NCBI GenBank assembly: GCA_025350645.1
Contig: JANXXM010000056.1
Coordinates: 1 to 32,775 of the forward strand
Origin: Ferruginibacter sp.
GTDB taxonomy: Bacteria > Bacteroidota > Bacteroidia > Chitinophagales > Chitinophagaceae
Direction of reading: 5' to 3'
Length of the DNA: 32,775 nucleotides
The translations under genes and the position numbers were made by a program. Below the pieces are notes generated by a model that worked only from the letters and a program-made list of their open reading frames with translations, was not told where the DNA came from and did no database searches. Every line of letters begins with the position of its first letter. The stretch's first letter is position 1. Shown one piece after another: positions 1 through 9,007 of the stretch.

Positions 1-238
1 AGCAGCAGTCACATCATTTTGCTGCAGCATATCACTTTTTTTTGATGTCGGCGGCGGAACTTGGCAGTAATAAAACCTGCTCGGCGGCCCTAACGGTTGC
101 AAGTCTATCGACTAAGCAGCCATGGCATACTGAGTATTGCCATTTGAGTTTTTCGTTTTCAGATTAAAGTGCTAATAACGCAACGCACTACATGCTTACA
201 CCTGCAAAGATCTATGCTGTCAAAACCAAAACGGCCCC
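1..238 (-). ncRNA. ssrA: tmRNA (ssrA), 5' part, cut by the window edge
   Basis: Transfer-messenger RNA rescues stalled ribosomes and tags the unfinished protein for proteolysis. Read on the minus strand, the RNA begins at 238 with GGGGCCGTTTTGGTTTTGAC, the usual tmRNA 5' end (GGGG..., then a GGxTTxGAC-like block forming the tRNA-like domain). About 97 nt further on, a short reading frame gives Gly-Asn-Thr-Gln-Tyr-Ala-Met-Ala-Ala and then TAG (141 to 112). This fits the Bacteroidota tag pattern GxxxYAxAA. After the stop come GC-rich segments that can form the downstream pseudoknots. The tRNA-like 3' end is missing because the window starts inside the gene; full-length tmRNAs are usually 350-400 nt. 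It was recognised from the tag and the 5' end, not by a covariance search. Confidence 0.9.
112..141 (-). other. tmRNA proteolysis-tag reading frame
   Basis: Nine codons from GGC (141-139) plus TAG (114-112) encode GNTQYAMAA. The C-terminal YAMAA ending is the ClpXP-type degron expected for ssrA tags. The resume codon GGC is inferred by analogy with other Bacteroidota tags that start with Gly. Confidence 0.8.
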
Positions 239-340
239 ATTTTAGATGTTAGATTCCAGATAAAAAATATTATCTTAAAACCGTGACAGTATTGTAAAAT
301 TACGAAACAAAAATGATCCTTCTTTACAAAGATTACTTGT

Positions 341-592
341 TTAAAAGATTTCGTTGTTAAAAACCATTGATATGCTAATTATAAAATGATGATTTGAGGT
401 TTGTATAGTAAATGCTCGGATAAAATATTTACAATTCAATTTATCATTATCATTCAAAATAACATCAACAGCGCATTTTCCATTATCAGAAAGGCGAAGA
501 GGGCCGCTAAAAAGCAGCCCTGATCTTGTGTATGAAGAAGAAAATCTTAATAAATCCCGGAAATCCTATAATAAATCCTCGTGTTCTTCCAT
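341..592 (-). pseudogene. Possible decayed small reading frame with in-frame TAG
   Basis: On the minus strand an ATG (592-590) is followed by eight codons, a TAG (568-566), then 74 stop-free codons in the same frame ending at TAA (343-341). The stretch after the TAG reads like protein, including SGLLFSGPLRLSDNGKC and CKYFIRAFTIQTSNHHF, but I recognise no family. The plus strand is also stop-free over roughly 390-683 in one frame, so chance is a real alternative. The rest of 239-816 holds no gene that I can see. A small hairpin (AGGGC 500-504 with GCCCT 517-521) lies inside this frame. Confidence 0.2.
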
Positions 593-816
593 GAATGATA
601 TTTCTATTAGCCCCTGCTTACAAATCAAAAATCGTAAAAATATTCCGGCGTTATTATACCCACAAGACGGTATTTTTAAAGCCTGAAAGAATTAATTATG
701 TTTAATATCTGCTGCCTGGGTTAGCACAAGAATAATGTTGAAACTTTACTCAAAAAATAAATAAAGTTTTAAACAGCTACCCTACTGCTTTTTATCATAA
801 CTTATAATCATAGTAA

Positions 817-851
817 TATAAAAATCCCCCGGAGAAATTCCGGGGGATTTA
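817..851 (-). terminator. Rho-independent terminator of queA
   Basis: AAATCCCCCGG (822-832) pairs perfectly with CCGGGGGATTT (840-850). On the minus strand the GC stem is followed by TTTTTATATT. It lies 20 bp past the queA stop codon. Confidence 0.85.
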
Positions 852-869
852 TAAAAATTAATTATTTAT

Positions 870-1919
870 TTAGATAATAAGCATTGCATCGCCGTAACTA
901 AAAAAGCGATACTTATCTTTTATAGCTTTTTTATAGGCTTCCATCATAAGGTCGTAGCCTGCAAAAGCACATGCCATTATCAATAAACTTGTTTTTGGCA
1001 AATGAAAATTGGTAACAAGAGAATCTGCAATATTAAAATTATATGGCGGGTGTATAAAGTGGTTTGTCCAGCCTTCAGATGGTTTTAAGAGATGCTGTGC
1101 TGTGTAAGATGTTTCCATAGTACGCATAGTTGTAGTGCCTATAGAACATATTCTGTGGCCTATTTCTTTTGCCTTATTTACAATACCACATGCAGTTTCT
1201 TCAATGCGATAATATTCTGCATCCATTTTATGTTTGCTTAAGTCTTCTACTTCTATTGGCCTAAAAGTACCAAGACCTGTATGCAGAGTTACTTCTGCAA
1301 AACGTACACCTTTAATTTCCAGTTTTTTTATAAGTTCTTTACTAAAGTGCAAGCCGGCAGTGGGTGCTGCTACAGCACCTTCATGTTTTGCATATACGGT
1401 TTGATAGCGTTCTTTGTCTTCTTCGTCCGGCGTGCGTTTTATATATTTGGGTAATGGTGTTTCTCCCATAAAATCCAGCATCTGCCTAAATTCTGCTTCT
1501 GTACCATCCCATAAAAAACGTATAGTACGTCCACGGCTGGTGGTATTATCTATTACTTCTGCTACCAGTTCATCATTTTCTCCAAAATATAATTTGTTGC
1601 CTACACGTATTTTACGGGCAGGATCCACAATTACATCCCATAATTTGTTTGTTTTATTAAGCTCTCTTAGTAAAAAAACTTCAATTTTGGCACCTGTCTT
1701 TTCTTTACGCCCATACATACGTGCTGGAAAAACCTTTGTGTTGTTTACTACAAAAACATCCTTATCGTTAAAATATTCCTGAATATCATTAAAATGCCTG
1801 TTTTCAATATTGCCAGTTTTGCGGTTTATCACCATCATGCGGCTGTCTTCTCTTTTTTTTGCAGGATTTTGGGCAATTAAATTTAATGGAAGATCAAAAG
1901 TAAACTGAGATAATTTCAT
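870..1919 (-). CDS. queA: S-adenosylmethionine:tRNA ribosyltransferase-isomerase
   Basis: QueA transfers the ribosyl part of S-adenosylmethionine to preQ1 at the tRNA wobble position 34, giving epoxyqueuosine in the queuosine pathway; it is cytoplasmic. The 349-residue length is normal for the family. Diagnostic stretches are [20 protein letters not shown] near the N-terminus, [18 protein letters not shown] (about 56-73), [10 protein letters not shown] (about 184-193), [13 protein letters not shown] (about 210-222) and [10 protein letters not shown] near residue 260. The ATG start puts the conserved DLP..LIA motif at the usual distance from the N-terminus. It is transcribed alone, with a strong terminator below and a structured leader above. 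No other queuosine gene is in the window. Confidence 0.97.
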   Translation of the reverse strand: MKLSQFTFDLPLNLIAQNPAKKREDSRMMVINRKTGNIENRHFNDIQEYFNDKDVFVVNNTKVFPARMYGRKEKTGAKIEVFLLRELNKTNKLWDVIVDPARKIRVGNKLYFGENDELVAEVIDNTTSRGRTIRFLWDGTEAEFRQMLDFMGETPLPKYIKRTPDEEDKERYQTVYAKHEGAVAAPTAGLHFSKELIKKLEIKGVRFAEVTLHTGLGTFRPIEVEDLSKHKMDAEYYRIEETACGIVNKAKEIGHRICSIGTTTMRTMETSYTAQHLLKPSEGWTNHFIHPPYNFNIADSLVTNFHLPKTSLLIMACAFAGYDLMMEAYKKAIKDKYRFFSYGDAMLII

Positions 1920-2046
1920 GTAACGTATATAATTTTTAATTTTATTACATGCCGTGCAAATGATGTATTTGCTGAAATGGATAGCCTTTTGTTTGCTTAA
2001 AGACGCTTATCATGTTACGGCATGATTTTTTAAGAATGCAAAAATA
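1920..2046 (-). promoter_or_regulatory. queA promoter -7 element and structured 5' leader
   Basis: Reading the minus strand, TATTTTTG (2046-2039) matches the Bacteroidota -7 element TAnnTTTG; no TTG lies at the ideal distance. The predicted leader of about 110 nt has three possible helices. CATGCCGT (2024-2017) can pair with ACGGCATG (1955-1948), closing most of the leader. GCAAAT (1972-1967) pairs with ATTTGC (1961-1956). TCATG (2025-2021) can pair with CATGA (2014-2010), which excludes the long-range helix. I do not recognise a known riboswitch class. The rest of the 1920-2185 gap is AT-rich and empty. Confidence 0.4.
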
Positions 2047-2127
2047 GTCATTATAAACCAAAAGGTAGAGCTAATTTTATATAGCAATGTATATTTTACA
2101 AAAATGCTGCTCTTAGTTAAACAGAAA

Positions 2128-2155
2128 GGACTGTCAAAATATTCAATGACAGCCC
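2128..2155 (-). terminator. Weak hairpin, possible terminator of the TPR gene
   Basis: CTGTCA (2131-2136) and TGACAG (2147-2152), flanked by partly pairing GG/CC, form a short stem 31 bp past the stop of the TPR gene. On the minus strand the bases that follow are T-rich only in part (TCCTTTCTGTTT), so the call is weak. Confidence 0.35.
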
Positions 2156-2185
2156 TCTTCATTCTAAGCTTATTAAAAATTTATT

Positions 2186-3445
2186 CTAAAATTTTATTCC
2201 CTCTCTTATTTTATCGTACTCTGCAGCTTTTTTAGGATTATTCTTTACGTTATATATATCACTTAAATAATCAAGCGAATTTTTATAATTAATTTTTTGT
2301 GATGATTTTACCGGTGGCTTTTCCTGGTAATGTTTTACCATCACTTCTGCAAAAGGTATTACTTCATCCATTTTAGCATTTGCAAGTGCAGTAAGTGCTT
2401 TTTTCTTTTTTATATCTTCTGGTTTTATACTTTTTATTGCTGCTGCAGAAGTACTATAATCTGCCGCATAATTAAAGAGGTGGTTTGTAAGCAGCATGGT
2501 AGCGTCTTTTGAAGTATCTACAGCCATTGCACTTTTTAGAACTGCTGTTAGTTTTTCTTTAGCAGCAGGGTCAGTATTTTTTGCATCTTTACCATAAATG
2601 CTGTTGTACAATTCCACAGCATAATTATAATCGTTGGCAAAGTTAGAAGGGTTTTTTACATATAATTCTTCATACTTAGCAAACATGGCTCCTTTATCTC
2701 CGCCATTGGTAAGCTTATCCATTTCTATTTCGTTCCAGTAATTATTTTTAGGATAATTTGCCTTTCCTTTTGCTAATACAGTTTGCAGGTTAGCATCATC
2801 TTTTTTGCCATTATAATATCCTGAGAGGTATAAATACACATTCTCATAATCCGGGCCAGTCACATTTGCATCTGCCAGTTTTTTATATGCACCCACAGCA
2901 CCGGCTTCGTTTTTTGCATTAATAGCAGCAGCACCTGCATTCATAAGCAAAGCTGTGTCTATTACATTTAATTTTTGATCTGCATACTCATATTTTTTGC
3001 TTAAAATAAAATCTTTTACCTCCAGCGCTTTGTTAAAAGATTTATATGCACCTTCAAAATCTTTTTTGTTAAATTGATTTGCTCCCAGGTTATAAAACCC
3101 GGAATATACATAGAGGTAGGGCCGGTAAGAATCCATTTTTAAATACACATCCAGTTTATCTAATAATTGTGTTTTTTTATAGGCTTCTAATGCTTCCGTT
3201 TTTAAATCGAAAGCTATAGCAGCAGCCAATGTACTATCATTGGAATAATTATTATAAACGGTGGCTTTATAATACCAAACATTGGCCTTGTCTGCGTTTT
3301 TTGGGTCGGCAGTTATTTTATCAATACCAGCTTTGGCTTCTGCGTAATTACCTTTTTTCATTAATGCATCCAGCGCTTCTAAGTTTTGAGCAAATAAGCC
3401 TGCGCCTAATAACAGGCTCAAAGAAAGAACAATAATTTTTTTCAT
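2186..3445 (-). CDS. Exported TPR-repeat protein of unknown function
   Basis: The 419-residue protein begins with a clear signal peptide: MKK, a Leu-rich core, then AGLFAQ at residues 15-20, so it should be exported to the periplasm. There is no lipobox Cys. The mature part is helical and rich in Ala, Lys, Asn and Tyr, in the style of tetratricopeptide repeats (for example the segments around residues 20-65, 115-150 and 175-215). Such repeats usually serve protein-protein contacts. The family is common in Bacteroidota but I cannot name a partner. It is divergent from dnaG across 141 bp. The ATG start is favoured because the signal peptide begins exactly there. Confidence 0.85.
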   Translation of the reverse strand: MKKIIVLSLSLLLGAGLFAQNLEALDALMKKGNYAEAKAGIDKITADPKNADKANVWYYKATVYNNYSNDSTLAAAIAFDLKTEALEAYKKTQLLDKLDVYLKMDSYRPYLYVYSGFYNLGANQFNKKDFEGAYKSFNKALEVKDFILSKKYEYADQKLNVIDTALLMNAGAAAINAKNEAGAVGAYKKLADANVTGPDYENVYLYLSGYYNGKKDDANLQTVLAKGKANYPKNNYWNEIEMDKLTNGGDKGAMFAKYEELYVKNPSNFANDYNYAVELYNSIYGKDAKNTDPAAKEKLTAVLKSAMAVDTSKDATMLLTNHLFNYAADYSTSAAAIKSIKPEDIKKKKALTALANAKMDEVIPFAEVMVKHYQEKPPVKSSQKINYKNSLDYLSDIYNVKNNPKKAAEYDKIREGIKF

Positions 3446-3466
3446 AATTCAATTTTAATTAGGGGT

Positions 3467-3474
3467 TAAAGATA
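3467..3474 (-). promoter_or_regulatory. Candidate -7 element for the TPR gene
   Basis: On the minus strand TATCTTTA differs from TAnnTTTG at one base and lies 21 bp before the start codon. It sits inside a small dyad, AGGGGT (3461-3466) with ACCCTT (3474-3479). No clear -33 TTG was found. Confidence 0.3.
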
Positions 3475-3544
3475 CCCTTTCATACGTAAATAAGAAATTT
3501 TCACACACAATTTCATAAATTATGCCAGCAATGTTTTTAGCTGT

Positions 3545-3573
3545 TTGAAGGCTGTTAAAAATCCTTAATTTTA
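3545..3573 (+). promoter_or_regulatory. Candidate dnaG promoter
   Basis: TTG (3545-3547), an 18-bp spacer and TAATTTTA (3566-3573) approximate the Bacteroidota consensus TTG-N19-TAnnTTTG, with one mismatch in the -7 box. The GTG start lies 13 bp after the box, so the mRNA leader would be very short. Confidence 0.45.
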
Positions 3574-3586
3574 CCTTCCTCAAATT

Positions 3587-5530
3587 GTGATAAGTCAAAA
3601 TACCATACAACAGATTCAAAGCCGCATAGATATCATTGATATTGTAGGTTCCTTTGTAAAATTAAAAAAACGGGGAGCCAATTACATGGGGCTTTGTCCT
3701 TTTCATAACGAAAAATCTCCATCGTTTACAGTATCCCCTGCCAAAGAAATTTATAAATGTTTTGGTTGTGGCAAAAGCGGTAACAGCATTGGATTTTTAA
3801 TGGAGTTGGAAAAATATAGTTATGTAGAAGCACTTCGGTGGTTGGCAAATAAATATGGGGTAGAGATTGAAGAAACTGAAGTAAGCCCCGAAGTTCGTTT
3901 ACAACAGCAGGCAAGTGATAGCTTATACATCATCAACAACTTTGGCCAGCAGTTTTTTACAAATGCACTTTTACATACCAGCGAGGGTGAGGATATTGCC
4001 ATGAGTTACTTGGCTGAACGTGGTTTTAAAAAGGATATTATTGATAAATTTCAACTGGGATATTGCCCGGCAAACGGAGATCAGTTTGCAAACGCTGCCG
4101 TAACTGCACAATACAATAGTGAGCTTTTGGAAAAAAGCGGATTGGTGGTTTTAAGAGATGAAAAGTTGCGGGACAATTACCGGGGGCGTATCATTTTCCC
4201 TATTCATAATCAAAGTGGCAAAGTGCTTGGCTTTGGTGCAAGGCTTATAAAAAATAATGATAAGGCACCAAAATATATAAATACTCCCGAGAATGAAATT
4301 TATGTAAAAAGCAAAATTTTATACGGCTCTTATTTTGCCCGTATGGCCATAGACAAAGCAGATGAATGCCTGCTGGTAGAGGGTTACACAGATGTAGTGA
4401 GCCTGCACCAGGCAGGTGTGGAAAATGTAGTGGCAAGCGGCGGTACTTCTCTTACGCCAGACCAACTTCGGCTGGTAAAAAAATATACCAAAAACCTTAC
4501 AATAATTTATGATGGCGATGGCGCAGGTATAAAAGCGGCATTGCGGGGGATGGATCTTGCACTGGAAGAAGGGCTTAATGTGAGGCTTGTACTAATACCG
4601 GATAAGGAAGACCCGGACAGTTATGTAAACAAAGTAGGAGCTACTGCTTTTAAACAATTTGTAGAAGATAATAAACAGGATTTTGTACTGTTTCAATTAA
4701 GTCTTTCGCTAAAGGATGCAGGCAATGATTCTGCAAAAAAATCTACAGTGGTGAGCCAGATAGCAGAAACTATTTCAAAAATTACGAAGGCGGAACATTT
4801 TACACGGCGGCAGGACTATATTAAGCAGGTATCAGAATTATTAAAAATTGAAGAGGCTGGTTTTAATGACCTGGTAAATAAATTTATCCGAGAAAAAGTT
4901 CAAAAAGATGAAGGAAAAAATACAGTTTTTACAGCGCCAATTTCTGAACCGGATGCAACTATAGCAGCAGATGAAAATGGAGAAATAATTGCTCTTTTTA
5001 ATACAGATGAACTACAGGAACGAGCTATAGTGCGTAGTTTGATAGAATTTGGCATAAAAGAATGGGATGAAGAAAATAGTGTAGCTGCTTATATTTTTAA
5101 GGAGATAGACAACAATGACCTGGAAGCTATGATCGAAAATAAAAAACTGGTAGATATTGTACAGCTTTATCGCCGCTGGTATGATGAAGGAAACAGCCCT
5201 ACGGAAAAAGATTTTTTATATTACGAAAATGAAGAGATAAATAATTTAGTGTTACAATTAATGGAAACTAATACAGAAATAAGCATAAATTGGAACAAAC
5301 ACTACGAAGGAAAAATTGCCACAAGAGAAGATTATTTTAAAGAAGAAGTTATTTCTACACTCTCCTATTTTAAACTGCGTAAACTAAAAAAAATGATTGA
5401 TGAAAATCAGCGTCAGTTAGAAAAAGCCAGCACAGATGAAGATCAGTTTTTATTTTTAAAAACACACCTTGCATTAAAAATTGAAGAGCAACATATTACA
5501 AGGGAACTGGGTACCGTAATTTTTAAATAA
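3587..5530 (+). CDS. dnaG: DNA primase
   Basis: DnaG makes the RNA primers for replication at the fork. The 647-residue protein has the N-terminal zinc ribbon with C37, H40, C58 and C61 (CPFH and CFGC motifs). The catalytic TOPRIM domain follows, with VEGYTDVV (E265) and IIYDGDGAG (D309, D311) as metal-binding acidic motifs. The C-terminal part, from about residue 430, is the variable helicase-interaction region, rich in Glu and Lys. The start is GTG, which gives MISQNTIQQIQSRIDIIDIV, the normal primase N-terminus. It stands alone on the plus strand between two minus-strand genes. No rpsU or rpoD neighbour is present, unlike in enterobacteria. Confidence 0.97.
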   Translation: MISQNTIQQIQSRIDIIDIVGSFVKLKKRGANYMGLCPFHNEKSPSFTVSPAKEIYKCFGCGKSGNSIGFLMELEKYSYVEALRWLANKYGVEIEETEVSPEVRLQQQASDSLYIINNFGQQFFTNALLHTSEGEDIAMSYLAERGFKKDIIDKFQLGYCPANGDQFANAAVTAQYNSELLEKSGLVVLRDEKLRDNYRGRIIFPIHNQSGKVLGFGARLIKNNDKAPKYINTPENEIYVKSKILYGSYFARMAIDKADECLLVEGYTDVVSLHQAGVENVVASGGTSLTPDQLRLVKKYTKNLTIIYDGDGAGIKAALRGMDLALEEGLNVRLVLIPDKEDPDSYVNKVGATAFKQFVEDNKQDFVLFQLSLSLKDAGNDSAKKSTVVSQIAETISKITKAEHFTRRQDYIKQVSELLKIEEAGFNDLVNKFIREKVQKDEGKNTVFTAPISEPDATIAADENGEIIALFNTDELQERAIVRSLIEFGIKEWDEENSVAAYIFKEIDNNDLEAMIENKKLVDIVQLYRRWYDEGNSPTEKDFLYYENEEINNLVLQLMETNTEISINWNKHYEGKIATREDYFKEEVISTLSYFKLRKLKKMIDENQRQLEKASTDEDQFLFLKTHLALKIEEQHITRELGTVIFK

Positions 5531-5576
5531 AGAATTATTGTATAAATAATAAAGTTTAAAAGCACCTCGAAGGAAT

Positions 5577-7172
5577 TTAGCGAGCCACCTTGTGAATCTC
5601 ACTTGTAAAATGAAAAGTAATATCCGGATTGTTAGCAATTTCTGTGTTTAAAAACCATTCGCTTTGTGCAAGGTAAACCACATGTCCGTCTTTATCTTCT
5701 GCAATATTAGCCAGTTTATATTTTGTAAATTCTTCCAGCTTTTTAGGATCTTTTGCAGTGAGCCAGCATGCTTTAAAAAATGGCAGACTGTTCATTTGTA
5801 CAGATGCGCCATACTCCTGTAGCAGCCGGTATTGTATTACTTCAAACTGCAGTTCTCCTACGCAACCTATTATCTTTTTATTGCCGCCAAACTGGGTAAA
5901 AAGCTGTGCTACTCCTTCATCTGTAAGCTGGTTCAATCCTTTTTCCAGTTGCTTTGTTTTCATAGGATCTTTATTGAGCACTTCTTTAAATATCTCCGGC
6001 GAAAAACTCGGTATGCCGGTAAAATAAAACTTTTCACCTTCGGTAAGGGTATCGCCTATTTTAAAATTTCCTGTATCAAATAAACCCACCACATCGCCGG
6101 GGTATGCTTCTTCGATTACATCTTTTTGGCGGGCAAGAAAACTATAGGGATTATTGAAACGCATATCCTTATCCAGCCGCACATGTTCGTAATACGTATT
6201 GCGGCTAAACCTGCCACTGCATACCCGCAAAAATGCAATTCTGTCCCTGTGTTTAGGGTCGAGGTTGGCATGTATTTTAAAAATAAATCCGCTAAACTTT
6301 TCTTCTTCCGGGTTCACATCTCTTGTGGTAGTGTGGCGTGGGCGTGGCGTAGGAGCTATGCGTATAAAAGTATCCAGCATTTCCTTCACTCCAAAATTAT
6401 TTACTGCACTGCCAAAAAAAACAGGTGCGGTATTGCCGCTTAAATAATCAGCCTCGTTCAGTTCTCCATATACACCATCAATCAGTTCCACATCTTCCCG
6501 TAAAGTATTGGCGTCTCTATCCCCTATTTTTTCATTTAAAATTTTATCAGTCAGGTCGGTTATTTTTACCATGTTTTCATCATTTGCTTTTGTACCTGCG
6601 GTAAATAATACCAGGCTTTTTTGATGAAGATCGTACACCCCTTTAAATTCTTTACCACTGTTTATTGGCACCGTCATAGGGTGCAGTTGTATCTTCAGCT
6701 CATTCTCTATTTCTTCCAGCAAATCAAACCTATTCTTACCATCCCGGTCCATTTTATTAATAAAAACAATTACGGGTGTTTTGCGCATGGCTATAACTTC
6801 CATCAGGCGGCGTGTTTGAGGTTCCACACCATTTACACTGTCAATAACCAATACCACACTATCCACTGCGGTAAGGGTACGAAAAGTATCTTCAGCAAAA
6901 TCTTTGTGGCCCGGTGTATCCAGTAAATTTATAAGATGCCCATCGTACTCAAATGTCATTACGGAGGTGGCTACAGAAATTCCACGCTGCCTTTCTATTT
7001 CCATAAAATCCGAGGTAGCATGTTTTTTTATTTTATTGCTTTTTACCGCACCTGCAGTTTGTATAGCACCACCAAAAAGAAGAAATTTTTCGGTGAGCGT
7101 TGTTTTTCCCGCATCCGGGTGAGATATGATGGCAAAGGTTTTTCGTCTGTTAATTTCTGATGTATATTTCAT
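5577..7172 (-). CDS. prfC: Peptide chain release factor 3 (RF3 GTPase)
   Basis: RF3 is a translational GTPase that removes RF1/RF2 from the ribosome after peptide release. The 531-residue length equals the family norm (E. coli about 529). The G domain shows P-loop SHPDAGKT (17-24), switch I with [10 protein letters not shown] (61-70), DTPGH (85-89) and NKMD (139-142). Domains II and III follow, with the [19 protein letters not shown] segment near residue 430 typical of RF3 rather than EF-G, which would be about 700 residues. The ATG start follows a perfect promoter, leaving almost no leader. It converges with dnaG across 46 bp without a visible terminator. Confidence 0.97.
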   Translation of the reverse strand: MKYTSEINRRKTFAIISHPDAGKTTLTEKFLLFGGAIQTAGAVKSNKIKKHATSDFMEIERQRGISVATSVMTFEYDGHLINLLDTPGHKDFAEDTFRTLTAVDSVVLVIDSVNGVEPQTRRLMEVIAMRKTPVIVFINKMDRDGKNRFDLLEEIENELKIQLHPMTVPINSGKEFKGVYDLHQKSLVLFTAGTKANDENMVKITDLTDKILNEKIGDRDANTLREDVELIDGVYGELNEADYLSGNTAPVFFGSAVNNFGVKEMLDTFIRIAPTPRPRHTTTRDVNPEEEKFSGFIFKIHANLDPKHRDRIAFLRVCSGRFSRNTYYEHVRLDKDMRFNNPYSFLARQKDVIEEAYPGDVVGLFDTGNFKIGDTLTEGEKFYFTGIPSFSPEIFKEVLNKDPMKTKQLEKGLNQLTDEGVAQLFTQFGGNKKIIGCVGELQFEVIQYRLLQEYGASVQMNSLPFFKACWLTAKDPKKLEEFTKYKLANIAEDKDGHVVYLAQSEWFLNTEIANNPDITFHFTSEIHKVAR

Positions 7173-7179
7173 GCGGCTG

Positions 7180-7209
7180 CAAAAGTAGTTTATTACAGCA
7201 GGCTGTCAA
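7180..7209 (-). promoter_or_regulatory. prfC promoter, full Bacteroidota consensus
   Basis: On the minus strand TTG (7209-7207), exactly 19 bp, then TACTTTTG (7187-7180) gives a complete match to TTG-N19-TAnnTTTG. The ATG of prfC begins 7 bp after the -7 box, so the transcript should be leaderless or nearly so. Confidence 0.75.
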
Positions 7210-7252
7210 AATGAATGAGGCAGGGGATATTTTATGCTACTCCCCAAAGACA

Positions 7253-7277
7253 TAAAAAACCCCGGCTTCACCGGGGC
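7253..7277 (-). terminator. Rho-independent terminator of gdhA
   Basis: CCCCGG (7260-7265) and CCGGGG (7271-7276) form a tight GC stem with a 5-nt loop. On the minus strand TTTTTTATG follows. It lies 24 bp past the gdhA stop. Confidence 0.85.
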
Positions 7278-7300
7278 TTAAAAACAATCAAAACAATTTA

Positions 7301-8722
7301 TTAAGGAAAAATACCTAATTCGCCATAGCTAGTGCCTACTTTATTTATAGCATTTACGTAAGCTGCGGTGCGCATATCCGGTATGTTGGGGTTACTGTTC
7401 CATATATCCATAATCTCTCTGGTAGCGGTTATCATCGTTTCTTCCAGCCCGCTGTGCACAAGGTCTACCTCTTCTGGCCCGTGCATAATAAAGGCACGCT
7501 CGCCTGCCCCTACCTGCTTTCCCGTAAGGCTTTCCATTTGCGAAAGTATATGCGAATTCAAGTTTTCGGTAAAACGTTTTTCCATACGTCCGTAGCGTAC
7601 ATGGCTTAGATTTTTCAACCATTCAAAATAACTCACCGTTACCCCTCCTGCATTAAGGTACATATCCGGCACACATAAAATTCCTTTTTGCACAAACACC
7701 TCATCTGCTTCCGGCGTACAAGGCCCATTAGCAGCTTCGCCAATTATTTTTGCTTTTACCCGGGGTGCATTTTCACCATTAATAACATTTTCCAAAGCCG
7801 CAGGTATTAATATATCACACTCCAGTTCCAGTGCATCCGTATTTTTTTCCAGGTTGGTAGCACCAGGAAAATTCAGTATAGATCCTGTAGCTTTTCTATG
7901 CTGAAATACTTGTTCTTCATTCAATCCATCAGGGTTCATAATAGCGCCTTCAAATTCTGCCAGTGCAATCACTTTAGAACCATTTTCTCTAAAAAATTTT
8001 GCAGAATGATATCCTACGTTCCCTAACCCCTGCACTACTACTGTTTTATCTTTTACACCAATTTGCAAGCCTAGTTTTTCCATTACCGCAGGCATATTGC
8101 ATACTTCTCTTATTCCGAAAAAAACACCTAGGCCTGTAGCTTCTGTACGCCCACGTACACCACCTTGTGTTACTGGCTTTCCTGTAACACAACCAGCACT
8201 ATCTATTTCTCCGGGTTTTAAGGATTGGTAGGTATCTACTATCCAGCTCATTTCTCTTGCACCGGTACCATAATCTGGTGCAGGTACATCTATACCAGGG
8301 CCTATAAAATTTTTCTTTACCAGCTCTGCTGTGTAACGGCGGGTAATTTTTTCCAGTTCGTAAACAGAGTAATTTCGGGGGTTTATTTTTATACCGCCTT
8401 TACCACCACCAAAAGGCACATTTACAATTGCACATTTATACGTCATTAAAGAAGCCAGCGCCATCACTTCATCCTGGTTTACTTCATCGCTAAAACGGAT
8501 GCCACCTTTGCAGGGTGTTTTGTGCTGGCTATGCTGCACCCGGTATGCCTCTATTACTTCTATACTTCCATCATCTCTTTTTATGGGAAAGCGCATTTGG
8601 TAAACGCTGTTGCAGGCTTTTATTTGCTCCAGTATACCCTTTTCAAATTTGGTAAATGTAGCGGCCTTATCAAAACTTCTTTCCACACTTTGAAAAAAGC
8701 TGTAGGTTTTATCTGAACTCAT
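7301..8722 (-). CDS. gdhA: Glutamate dehydrogenase (Glu/Leu/Phe/Val family)
   Basis: The enzyme interconverts glutamate and 2-oxoglutarate plus ammonium using NAD(P). In the 473-residue protein the substrate-site lysines appear as CKGGIRF (K72), MTYKCAIV (K96) and PFGGGKGG (catalytic-type K108), with the catalytic aspartate in PAPDYGTG (D150). A Rossmann domain begins near residue 225 with VVVQGLGNVGYHSAKFF. The acidic residue after its second strand (ALAEFEG) hints at NAD rather than NADP, which is inference. The length and the Lys/Asp set fit GDH better than leucine dehydrogenase. It is a single-gene unit with its own terminator. Confidence 0.92.
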   Translation of the reverse strand: MSSDKTYSFFQSVERSFDKAATFTKFEKGILEQIKACNSVYQMRFPIKRDDGSIEVIEAYRVQHSQHKTPCKGGIRFSDEVNQDEVMALASLMTYKCAIVNVPFGGGKGGIKINPRNYSVYELEKITRRYTAELVKKNFIGPGIDVPAPDYGTGAREMSWIVDTYQSLKPGEIDSAGCVTGKPVTQGGVRGRTEATGLGVFFGIREVCNMPAVMEKLGLQIGVKDKTVVVQGLGNVGYHSAKFFRENGSKVIALAEFEGAIMNPDGLNEEQVFQHRKATGSILNFPGATNLEKNTDALELECDILIPAALENVINGENAPRVKAKIIGEAANGPCTPEADEVFVQKGILCVPDMYLNAGGVTVSYFEWLKNLSHVRYGRMEKRFTENLNSHILSQMESLTGKQVGAGERAFIMHGPEEVDLVHSGLEETMITATREIMDIWNSNPNIPDMRTAAYVNAINKVGTSYGELGIFP

Positions 8723-8773
8723 AAAATTGTTTTTGTTATCAATTTTGTTTGTATAAATGTAAAGGGTTTAATC

Positions 8774-9007
8774 TTATTGTGAGGCACTATCTTTTTCTAT
8801 TTTAGATAATTTTCTATCTATAGAAAATACATAAAGAAATAGCCCTACTAAAATGGTAACGCACACCGTTACTACCACATAAATTTTCCCATTAGCACGC
8901 ATGGCATCTGCCATTTCTACCCGCTGCTGTGCATGGGATATACTGCAGATGGCAAAACTTATAATCAATAAAAAAGAACGAAGTAAATATGCGGATATTT
9001 TATGCAT
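8774..9007 (-). CDS. CcmD-family small membrane protein
   Basis: This 77-residue protein has an N-terminal signal or membrane segment (about residues 8-24, ending SHAQQ), a second hydrophobic stretch (about 43-63, VVVTVCVTILVGLFLYVF) and a charged tail, RKLSKIEKD. Small proteins of this shape placed directly after ccmC in Bacteroidota are assigned to the CcmD family, which assists heme handover in cytochrome c maturation. Its start codon overlaps the end of ccmC by 8 bp, so translational coupling is likely. Function is inferred from position and topology, because the sequence is too short for firm motifs. Confidence 0.75.
   Translation of the reverse strand: MHKISAYLLRSFLLIISFAICSISHAQQRVEMADAMRANGKIYVVVTVCVTILVGLFLYVFSIDRKLSKIEKDSASQ

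Noticed and set aside
500-521. AGGGC/GCCCT hairpin as a terminator
   Set aside because: No T run on either strand and no gene end close by.
1414-1782. 122-codon plus-strand frame antisense to queA
   Set aside because: Shadow of queA; Ser/Leu-rich low-complexity composition and no recognisable domain.
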